Assembly (NCBI GenBank): GCA_038200435.1 | Contig: JBBPXY010000057.1 | Location: 1 to 38,247, forward strand | Reading direction: 5' to 3' | DNA from: JBBPXY01 sp038200435 | GTDB lineage: Bacteria; Actinomycetota; Thermoleophilia; Solirubrobacterales; Solirubrobacteraceae | DNA: 38,247 nt | In this document: piece after piece, positions 30,853-38,247 of the stretch | How the letters are laid out: the number at the start of each line of letters is the position of its first letter | Numbering within the stretch: the stretch's first letter is position 1 | The notes under the pieces: model-generated | Databases searched by the model: none | Told to the model about the DNA's origin: nothing | Seen by the model: only the letters and a program-made list of their open reading frames with translations | Program-made: the position numbers and the translations under genes

Positions 30853-31644
30853 CTACGGCGAGGCCGGACCGGACAAGCGGTCCGCCGCGGTGTAGACGTT
30901 CATGCGGCCGCCGCGCGCGAAGCCGCATAGCGTGAGGCCCCGGTCGGAAGCCAGTGACACGGCCAGCGACGTCGGGGCCCCCACCCCCACCAGCGCCGGT
31001 GCCCCGGCGCGAACGGCCTTCTGGACGAGCTCGAACGAGAGCCGGCCGCTGACGCACAGGACGTGGTCGCCCAAGGGCAGAAGCCCCTCCCGCAGCGCCC
31101 ACCCGATGACCTTGTCCATCGCGTTGTGGCGCCCGACGTCCTCGCGAACGAGGACGGGTGCGCCGTCACGTTCGAAGAGCCCGGTCGCGTGCAGCCCGCC
31201 TGTGCGCTCGAACCCCGGCTGGCGCAGCCTGTCGGGCAGACCGGCGAGCACGGAGCGCGACAAGAGCGGCCCTTCGGGGATCGCGCCCGCGTGCACCGCC
31301 ACCTCCTCGAGCGCCCCCGTCCCGCACACCCCGCAGGAGGAGGTGGTGTAGAAGCGCCGCGCGCCGGGGTCGCGCGCGAGCGGGCCGGCGACCTCGACCG
31401 TGTTGTGAGCCAGGTCGTCGGTGGGCCCCGCCGCCGCGGGGCCGTCGATCAGCGCCTCGCCATAGAGGAACCCGAGGGCGAGCTCCTCGTCGTGCCCCGG
31501 GGTGCGCATCGTCACGGCCAGCGGCGCGCCGTCCACGCGGATCTCGAGCGGCTCCTCGACGGCAACCTCGTCGCGGACACCCTCCCGCTCGATCTCCGCG
31601 TGCAGCCCGCGCAGGCGCACGCCCGTCCCGAACGGGACGGGCAT
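30853..31644 (-). CDS. fdhD: Formate dehydrogenase accessory sulfurtransferase FdhD
   Basis: A 263-residue FdhD, which passes sulfur from a desulfurase to the molybdenum cofactor of formate dehydrogenases. The sulfur-carrying motif SSCGVCGTG is intact, as are EELALGFLYGEALI, REDVGRHNAMDKVIG and CVSGRLSFELVQKA. No formate dehydrogenase or molybdenum cofactor gene is in the window, so its client must lie elsewhere. The ATG at 31644 is 2 nt after the PhoD-like stop, and the first codons are inside a perfect hairpin (31621-31642). Confidence 0.93.
   Translation of the reverse strand: MPVPFGTGVRLRGLHAEIEREGVRDEVAVEEPLEIRVDGAPLAVTMRTPGHDEELALGFLYGEALIDGPAAAGPTDDLAHNTVEVAGPLARDPGARRFYTTSSCGVCGTGALEEVAVHAGAIPEGPLLSRSVLAGLPDRLRQPGFERTGGLHATGLFERDGAPVLVREDVGRHNAMDKVIGWALREGLLPLGDHVLCVSGRLSFELVQKAVRAGAPALVGVGAPTSLAVSLASDRGLTLCGFARGGRMNVYTAADRLSGPASP
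31621..31642 (-). promoter_or_regulatory. Perfect 9-bp hairpin over the fdhD start
   Basis: GCCCGTCCC and GGGACGGGC flank a 4-nt loop. In the fdhD mRNA the stem begins with the G of the start codon and takes up the next seven codons. A stem this strong (all but two pairs G-C) would hinder translation of fdhD unless ribosomes arriving from the upstream gene opened it. It may also act as a partial terminator after the PhoD-like gene, though no U-run follows. Confidence 0.5.
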
Positions 31645-31646
31645 CG

Positions 31647-33350
31647 CTATTTCTTGTTCAGCGTGATTGTCGGGCAGGGCGGTTTGGAGCCCTCTTCCTC
31701 GCGCACGGGCTGGCCGTTCTGGTCCTTGGCCTGGATCACGAGCTTGTCGCTGCTCACCGTCACCTGGCCGTAGGAGAAGACGTTCAGCGCCGAGCACGTC
31801 ATGCCTACGCCGGTGGGCGGCGGAGGAGTGAAGAAGACGGAGTCGATCGACTGAGCGGAGCTGCCCGTGCCTGGGTCGCCGCCCGTCGCCCCGTTGATCT
31901 CACGCTTGTAGGTCATGGTCGCCACCGGCCCTGTCGAGACATCCAGCAGGCCCGAGTCCTGCGACGGGCTCTTGTCAGCCGGGAACGTGTCGAAGCGCGC
32001 GTCGTTGACGAGGTTCGCGTGCACGTCGGTGGTGAGGAAGATCGCGTTCCTCACCTTGTTCTTGACGAAGGAGAGGACGCGCTGGCGGTCGGCCTCGTAG
32101 CCTTCCCAACGGTCGTAAGGCAGCGCGAAGTACTGCTGGATGTTGACCTCGTTCATGATGACCTTGAACGTCGCCTTGGAGTGGCTGACCGCGTTGAAGA
32201 ACTCGGCCTCCTGGTTCTTGCCGAGCATGGTGCGCTTCGGATCGCGCAGCCGGGCGAGGCACGCCGGCGTGACGTCTTCCTTGAGCGACGGCACGAGAAA
32301 CGAGAACAGCGTGCGCTTGTCCGCCGGCGCCGTCGGAGCGAGGTCTGGCTCGTGCGTCTGGGGGTTGTCGCACACGTGAATCGACGGGCTTCCGGCCTTT
32401 ACGCTACGGAACGAGCGCTCGTCGAGGAAGAAGACGTCGAGGTTCTTGCCCCAGTGGAACACGCGGTAGAAGCCGCGCTTGCGCGAGTACGTGACCGGCG
32501 CGTAGTCGCGAAAGGCGCGCACGCCCGGGTAGTAGACGCTGCGGCCGCTGACGAACGTCCTCTGTCCGTTCGGCTTCGTCGCCGCAAGCTGCTCGCGCAG
32601 CGCGAAGTCGTTGACGAACTCGTGGTCGTCAGGGTGCGAGTAGAAGTTGCCCGAGGAGCGCAGGTTCGTCAGGTTCCGCAGACCTAAGTTCTGTTTGTAC
32701 TTCGCGTCCTTCTGGGCCCGAGTCAGCGCCAGCGCGTTGCGGCCCCCGACCTCCGAGTCGGAGTAGATCGTGTCGCCGAGGTTGACGTTGAAGTCGTTGT
32801 GCTCGCCCTGCATGGCCCGGTACACGGCGAACGAGTTGTCGCCCAGGGTGTTGTAGAAGGGAGTCTTCGATCCCGGGGCGGGCTGGGCGTCCGCGTCGCC
32901 CGACCATGCGAACCGGATCGTCCTGGATTCGGTCGACCGCGGCGCGGTCTGGAGCCGGCCGACCCGGCTGAAGATCACCCGCGAGGCGGCGGCACGGCCC
33001 GTGAACGCGGGGGTTTGCCGAGCGGCCGGTCGCGCCACGACTCCCGTGCGCCAGCGGTAGAAGTAGCGCATGTTCGGCTGCAGGCGGCCGACGGTGACCT
33101 GCACCGTCCGGTCGGCGGAGCCCAGCGCGCGCACCGCGACGCGTCGGGTTGCGCCGCTCGGGAACCGCGACGAGCGACTCACCTCGACCATGACGATCCC
33201 CGTGCGCGGCGCCCGCGCCCACACGCGCGCCGAAGTGCTGGTTGCGTCGCCCGCCGCCACGCCGTACGAGAACGACGCCGCCGAGGCGCCGGCGGGAACG
33301 GCTAGCGCCCCGAGTACAACAAGCAGCGGAACGAGCGAACGGCGGGGCAA
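31647..33350 (-). CDS. PhoD-like alkaline phosphatase family protein
   Basis: A 567-residue exported phosphoesterase. The N-terminus is a signal peptide (RRSLVPLLVVLGALAVPAGASA region), then a fibronectin-like domain (GVAAGDATSTSARVWAR), then the metallophosphatase with FAWSGDADA, LGDTIYSD, SHPDDHEFVND and LTTDVHANLV, which supply the metal ligands. It would release phosphate from phosphodiesters or esters outside the cell. The start is TTG at 33350, backed by AGGAG 5 nt upstream; further 5' the frame is unrelated. Signal could be Sec or Tat (only one RR). It heads the leftward run with fdhD, the lipoprotein and the FAH enzyme. Confidence 0.9.
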   Translation of the reverse strand: MPRRSLVPLLVVLGALAVPAGASAASFSYGVAAGDATSTSARVWARAPRTGIVMVEVSRSSRFPSGATRRVAVRALGSADRTVQVTVGRLQPNMRYFYRWRTGVVARPAARQTPAFTGRAAASRVIFSRVGRLQTAPRSTESRTIRFAWSGDADAQPAPGSKTPFYNTLGDNSFAVYRAMQGEHNDFNVNLGDTIYSDSEVGGRNALALTRAQKDAKYKQNLGLRNLTNLRSSGNFYSHPDDHEFVNDFALREQLAATKPNGQRTFVSGRSVYYPGVRAFRDYAPVTYSRKRGFYRVFHWGKNLDVFFLDERSFRSVKAGSPSIHVCDNPQTHEPDLAPTAPADKRTLFSFLVPSLKEDVTPACLARLRDPKRTMLGKNQEAEFFNAVSHSKATFKVIMNEVNIQQYFALPYDRWEGYEADRQRVLSFVKNKVRNAIFLTTDVHANLVNDARFDTFPADKSPSQDSGLLDVSTGPVATMTYKREINGATGGDPGTGSSAQSIDSVFFTPPPPTGVGMTCSALNVFSYGQVTVSSDKLVIQAKDQNGQPVREEEGSKPPCPTITLNKK

Positions 33351-33452
33351 TGGATCTCCTAGTGCGGAATCGGGCAAGCCAGACGATAACCGTTCGCTGT
33401 TCGCGCGGGTGCCGCAAGGAAGGGCCGCCTGAGCCTCTAGGTTTCGCAGAAG

Positions 33453-35909
33453 ATGCAACAGCACATGCCCAGCGGCCTCACCGCGCGGATGCTCACCGCG
33501 AGTGTCGCCCTCGGAGCAGTTCTCATAACGGTGCTCGTCTTCCTGCTCGTCGCGCTCGACGCGCAGAGCGAGGCCGACTCCGACGTGCGCCACACCGAGC
33601 AGGCGATCGCCGCCGCAGTCGAGCTCAAGAGCACGCTGCTCGATATCGAGACCGGTATGCGCGGTTACGTCATCACCCGCCAAGAACCGTTCCTCGGGCC
33701 GTGGCGCAACGCTCGCGCGGCTCTCCCGCGGGTCACGGCGAACCTCGAGCTTCTCGTCCGCGACGAACCGGAGCAACTCCTGCGTGCGCGCGAGATCGGC
33801 CGCGACATCCGCTCCTACCTGACCGAGTACTCAGAGCCGATCGTCCGGGAGGTGAGCTCCTCACCGCGGCGGGCGAGCAGCGTGATCGCGACGGGCAGCG
33901 GGCGGCGGCGGGTCGACGCCCTGCGAAGGCGGTTCGATGAGTTCACGCAGTTGGAGAACGGCCTGGCCGCCAACCGGCGCTCGCACTCGCGCGCGAGCGC
34001 GAGCCGCGCCGAGACGATCGCCGAAGTGGGGCTGGTGGGCTCGGTACTGCTGGTCGCGCTCTACTTCCTCTATCTCGTGCGCGCGATCGTGCGGCCCGTC
34101 CGTCGCGTGGCGGGGGCGGCCCAGGGATTGGCGGCGGGCGATCTCACCGCGCGAGTCGTCGCCCGCGACAGCTCGGGCGCCGAGACCGCCGAGCTCGGGC
34201 GCGTCTTCAACACCATGGCCGCATCGCTCGAGGAGTCGCGAGACCGGCTGCAGACCCAGAACACCGAGCTCGAAGACCAGCGGGGAGAGCTGGTGGGTGC
34301 GGTAGAGAGGCTCGCCGCCGAGAAGACACGCGTCGAGCGATTCCTGCGCTTCGGCCGGCGCATCGCCGGAGAGACCGAGCGCGAAGCGCTTTGCGAGACC
34401 ATGCTCGAGGAGCTCTCGGAGCTGGCGAGCGCCGACTACGGCGCGGTCTACGCGCTCGACGCTCTGCCTGGCGAAGCGCTCACGCGAGCCGCTGTCAGAG
34501 GCATCGACCCGGCGCTGACGCCGGCGGCGCTAGGTGAGGACGACGCCGCCGGGGCGCATCAGGCCGCGGCCCAGCAGCGCGTCATCCGGCGGGGGAGCGA
34601 GTCTGTGCGCAGCTCACCCGATGGGCGCGAGATCGCCGACGAGGTGCACGTTCCGCTCCTCCAGGCCGACCGCACCATCGGGCTGATCAGCCTGGTGCGC
34701 ACTGGCGACAGCCCGTTCGGTCCTGGCGCGGTCGAGGCGGTGGAGGATCTGGCCGGCCAGTCGGCAGTGACCCTCTCCTCGGCGCTGGCCCTGCGCAGCG
34801 CCCGCGAACGCGCAACCGTGATTCGCGCCGTGCTCGACGCCACTCCTGACGCCATCGCCCTGCTCGACGGCGCCGGCAACACGATCGTCGATAATCCGCC
34901 GACCCACGAGGTGCGAGCCGCGCTTGTGGAGAGCGTCCGCCAACCGGGTGGCGGGTATCGCACCGAACCGGTCAGCGATCCGTCGGACTCCGGTGAGAGC
35001 CGCGACGAGATAACCATCCTCGGCAGCGGCCGTACGTTCGCGCGCTACGCCGCGCCCGTGCTCGACAGCGCGGGCACGTTCATCGGCCAGCTCGTGGTCG
35101 TGCGCGAGGTGACCGGCGAGCGGCAGGCGGAACGCATGAAGGACGAGTTCTTCGCGCTCGTCTCGCACGAGCTGCGCACTCCACTGACTTCGATCATCGG
35201 CTACCTCGAGCTCGTACTCGACGACGATGTTGGCGCCCTGCACCCGGTGCACCGGCGCCATCTCGGCGTCGTCGAGCGCAACGCGGGCCGGCTTCTGCGG
35301 CTCGTCGGCGACATGCTCTTCGTGGCTCAGGTGGAGGCGGGCAAGCTCTCGCTCGAACCGGGGCTCGTCGACCTCGGGCAGCTGGTTCGCGAGGCGGTCG
35401 ACGCCGCGCGCCCTCGCGCCGAAGAGGCGTCGATCGCCCTCTCGGCCGACGTCGATCCCGTGCCCACGTGTCCTGGCGACGCCGACCGCAGCGGCCAGGT
35501 GCTGGACAACCTGATCGTCAACGCGCTCAAGTTCACCGCCGAGGAAGGCCGCGTCACGATGGCGCTGCGGATCCAAGGCGCCTCGGCCGTGCTCGAGGTC
35601 GCCGACAACGGGCTCGGCATCCCCGGCGCGGAGCAGGAGCAGCTCTTCGATCGGTTCTTCCGGGCGTCGAGCGCCACCGCGCGGGCCATTCCCGGAGTGG
35701 GCCTCGGCCTCACCATCGTCAAGGCCATCGTGGAGGCGCACGACGGCGAGGTTTCGGTGCAGAGCGAGGAAGGAGTGGGGACGAGCTTCCGCGTCGAGCT
35801 GCCGCTCGGCCCGTGGGCCCCGGCCTCCGCGTCAGAGCAGAACGGTCAGGAAGCGGGAGCGAGCCCGGACTCGCCGGTTTCTTCGCCGCCGCGAGGACGA
35901 AACCGGTAG
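33453..35909 (+). CDS. Multi-domain hybrid-input sensor histidine kinase (CHASE3-HAMP-GAF-PAS-HisKA)
   Basis: An 818-residue kinase. In order: transmembrane helix (~15-36), a CHASE3-type extracytoplasmic sensor with DIETGMRGYVITRQ (~40-185), a second transmembrane helix (~190-212), HAMP (~213-265), a coiled coil, a GAF domain (~300-450), a PAS-like domain (~455-555), the H-box VSHELRTPL (His572), and an ATPase with VLDNLIVNALKF, DNGLGI and GVGLGLTIV. The tail (~795-818) is disordered. The first ATG at 33453 or the fifth codon ATG at 33465 may start it. Its last 64 nt overlap the convergent response regulator. It probably signals to that regulator. The signal is not known. Confidence 0.92.
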   Translation: MQQHMPSGLTARMLTASVALGAVLITVLVFLLVALDAQSEADSDVRHTEQAIAAAVELKSTLLDIETGMRGYVITRQEPFLGPWRNARAALPRVTANLELLVRDEPEQLLRAREIGRDIRSYLTEYSEPIVREVSSSPRRASSVIATGSGRRRVDALRRRFDEFTQLENGLAANRRSHSRASASRAETIAEVGLVGSVLLVALYFLYLVRAIVRPVRRVAGAAQGLAAGDLTARVVARDSSGAETAELGRVFNTMAASLEESRDRLQTQNTELEDQRGELVGAVERLAAEKTRVERFLRFGRRIAGETEREALCETMLEELSELASADYGAVYALDALPGEALTRAAVRGIDPALTPAALGEDDAAGAHQAAAQQRVIRRGSESVRSSPDGREIADEVHVPLLQADRTIGLISLVRTGDSPFGPGAVEAVEDLAGQSAVTLSSALALRSARERATVIRAVLDATPDAIALLDGAGNTIVDNPPTHEVRAALVESVRQPGGGYRTEPVSDPSDSGESRDEITILGSGRTFARYAAPVLDSAGTFIGQLVVVREVTGERQAERMKDEFFALVSHELRTPLTSIIGYLELVLDDDVGALHPVHRRHLGVVERNAGRLLRLVGDMLFVAQVEAGKLSLEPGLVDLGQLVREAVDAARPRAEEASIALSADVDPVPTCPGDADRSGQVLDNLIVNALKFTAEEGRVTMALRIQGASAVLEVADNGLGIPGAEQEQLFDRFFRASSATARAIPGVGLGLTIVKAIVEAHDGEVSVQSEEGVGTSFRVELPLGPWAPASASEQNGQEAGASPDSPVSSPPRGRNR

Positions 35910-36574
35910 CCGAAGCCGCGGACGGTCTCGATGGGTGGCGAATCGAGCTCCTCCCAGCCGAGCTTGCGCCGCAGGTAGCCGACGTAGAGCTTCACCTGAT
36001 CGGCCGCGACGCTGTCCGCGTTGCCCCATACGAGCTCGAGCAGCTGCTCGCGGCTCAGCACCTGGTTGGGGTGTCGAACGAAGGTCGACAGGAGACGAAA
36101 CTCGAGCGGGGTGAGCGTGACGTCCTTCCCGTCGGACTTGACCTCACGGCTGACGAAGTCGATCGCCAGCACTCCGTCCCCGTAGGCCTCGTTCATGTCG
36201 GTCTCGGCTCCGGAGCGGCGCAGAAGCGCCTCGACGCGCGCGAGCAGCTCCTGGCGGCCGAACGGCTTGGTCACGTAGTCGTCGGCTCCGCTCTTCAGTC
36301 CTCTCACCTTGTCGAGCTCCGCGGCGCGAGCGGTGAGCATGAGCACCGGAACATCCGAGACGTCGCGGATGCGTTCGAGCGTCTCCCATCCGTCGAGATC
36401 GGGCATGGTCACGTCGAGCACGACGACATCGGGCCGAACGGCGTGCAGCTGACGCAGGGCCTCACGCCCGTTCGCGGCTTCGGTGACGTCGAGGCCCGAG
36501 CGCTCGAGCAAGATCTTGATGAGCCCGCGAATGTCCTCCTCGTCGTCCACGACGAGCACCGAAGCGTTTTTCAT
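35846..36574 (-). CDS. OmpR/PhoB-family response regulator
   Basis: A 242-residue regulator. Receiver: VVDDEED acidic pair, phosphoacceptor Asp in VVLDVTMPDLDG, Thr in LMLTARA and Lys in VTKPFG. DNA-binding winged helix: TLTPLEFRLLSTFV, ending ETVRGFGYRF. The extra C-terminal tail (RPRGGEETGESG) lies in the region that overlaps the kinase gene. It shares a 64-nt antisense 3' end with the histidine kinase at 33453-35909, which is probably its partner despite the convergent arrangement. The regulon is unknown. Confidence 0.94.
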   Translation of the reverse strand: MKNASVLVVDDEEDIRGLIKILLERSGLDVTEAANGREALRQLHAVRPDVVVLDVTMPDLDGWETLERIRDVSDVPVLMLTARAAELDKVRGLKSGADDYVTKPFGRQELLARVEALLRRSGAETDMNEAYGDGVLAIDFVSREVKSDGKDVTLTPLEFRLLSTFVRHPNQVLSREQLLELVWGNADSVAADQVKLYVGYLRRKLGWEELDSPPIETVRGFGYRFRPRGGEETGESGLAPAS

Positions 36575-36633
36575 ACCGGTTCCATACCAGATTCAACCGA
36601 TAACTGGCGTTCGGGCAGTGCATTGTGCGCCGC

Positions 36634-36990
36634 ATGACCCGAGTCCTGATCGCGGAGCCTTCACCGGATATACGGCTGCTCCTGCGCCGCGCGGTGAAGC
36701 GCCTCGGGTTCGAGGCGGTGGAGCTCACTTCGCGCGAGCGCGCCGACCCGTCCTCAGCCGACGTGCTTCTCCTCGAGCCCGCGATGCGCGGCGGCGTCGA
36801 GCTCGCACGCACCGCTCGCCGCACCCGGCCGGGGTTCCCGATCGTCATCTGCAGCATCTACTCGGCGACGCCGGAGCTGGCGGCGCTCGAGCCGGTCGCA
36901 TATCTCGTCAAGCCGTTTCGGCGCGAAACGCTCGACCGGGCACTCGCGCGAGCGGACTCGGCGGCAACGCCTCACATCGAGGCTGCCTAG
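36634..36990 (+). CDS. Degenerate single-domain receiver (pseudo-receiver)
   Basis: A ~118-residue stand-alone receiver-like protein. The fold landmarks are present: first strand RVLIAEPSPD, third strand ADVLLLEPAMRGG, and YLVKPFRRETL with the conserved Lys. The phosphoacceptor Asp is replaced by Glu (LLLEP), and the acidic pair at the start is also reduced (EP in place of DD). Glu may mimic the phosphorylated state, or the protein may simply bind partners. ATG at 36634 is chosen over a GTG at 36625. It diverges from the response regulator by 59 nt and ends 4 nt from the convergent GMC oxidoreductase. Confidence 0.75.
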   Translation: MTRVLIAEPSPDIRLLLRRAVKRLGFEAVELTSRERADPSSADVLLLEPAMRGGVELARTARRTRPGFPIVICSIYSATPELAALEPVAYLVKPFRRETLDRALARADSAATPHIEAA

Positions 36991-36994
36991 GCCG

Positions 36995-38247
36995 CTACAG
37001 CCGCGCCGCCATCCCCCGCGCGTTCATGTGCGCGATCGACTGGATCGACACCTGCGGGTTGACTCCCGAGGCGGTCGGGAACGACGAGCCGTCGCTGACG
37101 TAGAGGCCGCGCACCTCCCACGTCTCGCCCGTCGGGTTGCACGCCGAAGTCGCGGGCGACCCGCCCATGCGGCACGAGCCCATGATGTGGAATGACCCCA
37201 TCTGGTTCTGCCCCGCGCCGTAGCCGCAGGCGTCGGCATCACGCATGAACTGCTCGCGGCTGCCCTTGGTGCCCGGGTCGTAGGAGACCCACTTCGAATG
37301 GGACGAGTAGATGCGCCGGGCGCCGGCGGCTTCGAAGATCTGTGCGGCACCCTCATAGCCGGCCCGGATGTGCTGGGTGTCGAAGGCCGAGAGCTTGTAG
37401 CGCACGACCGGCTCTCCGTCCTTGGAGACCTTCACCTCGCCCCCGTCGCGATCCCGCAGCAGGATCCCCATGGGTGCGGTGTGGGAGAGCGCCTGCATCA
37501 GCTCGTGGTGGGATCGCCCGCCGCGCCACGGGGCGAACGGCACGATGAGGTGCGGGTGGGCCGGGGCCGTCTCGTACTTGACGCCGTAATTGCCGTGCAG
37601 GTAGCGGTGCTGGTCGGAGTAGAGAGCCTGCATCGCTCCCTCCCACGGCTTGATCTCGTCGTCGAAGACGCCCCACGCCACTGTCGCCGGGTGCAGCTTG
37701 AGGTGGCGCCCGATGTTGGGGTTGGTCAGCCCGGAGCGCTTGAGCAGCGCCGGCGTATGCAGCGCGCCACAGGCCACAACGACGGACTTCGCCTTCACCG
37801 ACACGCGATGGCCCTCCACCGTCTTGGCCTCCACCCCGCGCGCGACGCCCGCCTCGATGACCACCTTCTGCACGCGCGTGCGCACGATGAGCCGCGAACC
37901 GGCTTCGAAGGCGTCGGCGAGCCACGTCTTGACCACCGAGCGCTTCGCGCCGATGCGGCACCCCAGGCCGCAGTAGCCGCACTCCTTGCCCAGGTCGCAG
38001 CCCTTCACGTTGCGTGGCATCGCGTCGACGTGCCAACCGAGCTTCACGCACCCTTCCTGCAGCTTGCGCTCGCGACTAGAAGGCTCGTTGTTCTCCTGAT
38101 TGACGCCGAGCCGCTCGACCACGGCGTCCATGCTCCGGGCGTACTCGTCGGAGGTGAACGCCGGAACGCCGTACGCGGCCCACTCCTCGCGCACGTCGTC
38201 GGGCGTCTTGAACGAAGTGGAGTAGTTGATGACGGTGCCGCCGCCAA
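36995..38247 (-). CDS. GMC oxidoreductase (long-chain alcohol oxidase-like), N-terminus beyond right edge
   Basis: At least 417 residues of a glucose-methanol-choline family FAD oxidase/dehydrogenase. At the right edge the frame reads GGGTVINYSTSFKTP, a conserved FAD-side segment, so the N-terminal Rossmann loop lies outside. Inside are CGYCGLGCRIGAK, typical of the fatty alcohol oxidase branch, VVVACGALHTPALL, and the C-terminal active-site region SFHIMGSCRMGG and VSDGSSFPTASGVNPQ. It would oxidise a primary alcohol or sterol-like substrate. ATG-initiated shorter forms are not needed because the gene continues past the edge. Confidence 0.92.
   Translation of the reverse strand, partial: GGGTVINYSTSFKTPDDVREEWAAYGVPAFTSDEYARSMDAVVERLGVNQENNEPSSRERKLQEGCVKLGWHVDAMPRNVKGCDLGKECGYCGLGCRIGAKRSVVKTWLADAFEAGSRLIVRTRVQKVVIEAGVARGVEAKTVEGHRVSVKAKSVVVACGALHTPALLKRSGLTNPNIGRHLKLHPATVAWGVFDDEIKPWEGAMQALYSDQHRYLHGNYGVKYETAPAHPHLIVPFAPWRGGRSHHELMQALSHTAPMGILLRDRDGGEVKVSKDGEPVVRYKLSAFDTQHIRAGYEGAAQIFEAAGARRIYSSHSKWVSYDPGTKGSREQFMRDADACGYGAGQNQMGSFHIMGSCRMGGSPATSACNPTGETWEVRGLYVSDGSSFPTASGVNPQVSIQSIAHMNARGMAARL

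Overview
The window reads as one stretch of a high-GC actinobacterial chromosome. Synonymous third positions are almost all G or C, GTG and TTG starts are common, and there is a principal sigma factor, a ClpP subunit and a MptA/FolE2-type GTP cyclohydrolase. Several proteins resemble those I associate with Thermoleophilia (Solirubrobacterales), but this placement is an impression that I could not test. I see no phage, insertion sequence, CRISPR array or rRNA. I list 39 protein-coding genes (two cut by the window edges), two tRNAs and several gene remnants.

1-8.9 kb is an oxidative catabolism cluster. A leftward operon encodes a Baeyer-Villiger-type flavin monooxygenase, a short-chain dehydrogenase, a small membrane protein and an acyl-CoA ligase. 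It diverges from a TetR regulator across a strong nested palindrome. Next come an aldehyde dehydrogenase, a second, divergent Baeyer-Villiger monooxygenase and a zinc-type alcohol dehydrogenase. The set resembles the mycobacterial mymA operon. It would suit a route in which an alcohol or ketone is oxidised to an ester, then to aldehyde and acid, and finally activated with CoA.

8.96-12.85 kb is a zinc-uptake operon with a Fur/Zur-like palindrome in front. The first gene fuses a ZnuB-type permease to a ZnuA-type binding protein, keeping the lipoprotein signal inside the chain. It is followed by the ATPase, a second permease and a Zur-like regulator, all joined by short overlaps. This is the most unusual system in the window.

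12.85-18.2 kb holds an FMN reductase-like protein, a Tat-exported amine oxidase followed in frame by a stranded C-terminal remnant, a decayed sugar-metabolism patch (class II aldolase relic), an anti-sigma-like membrane protein, a crotonase and the tail of an acyl-CoA dehydrogenase. 18.2-21.0 kb encodes a repeat-rich secreted protein and a histidine kinase/response regulator pair.

21.2-29.5 kb is mostly housekeeping: tRNA-Thr, a Nudix hydrolase, a YjbR-like protein, an alpha/beta hydrolase whose end runs into tRNA-Tyr, sigma factor A, MptA/FolE2, PgsA, an ABC exporter, an amidohydrolase and ClpP. 29.5-33.4 kb is a leftward run of a PhoD-like phosphatase, FdhD, a lipoprotein and a fumarylacetoacetate hydrolase-family enzyme. 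33.4-38.2 kb holds a large multi-domain histidine kinase that overlaps a convergent response regulator, a degenerate receiver protein and a GMC oxidoreductase cut by the right edge.
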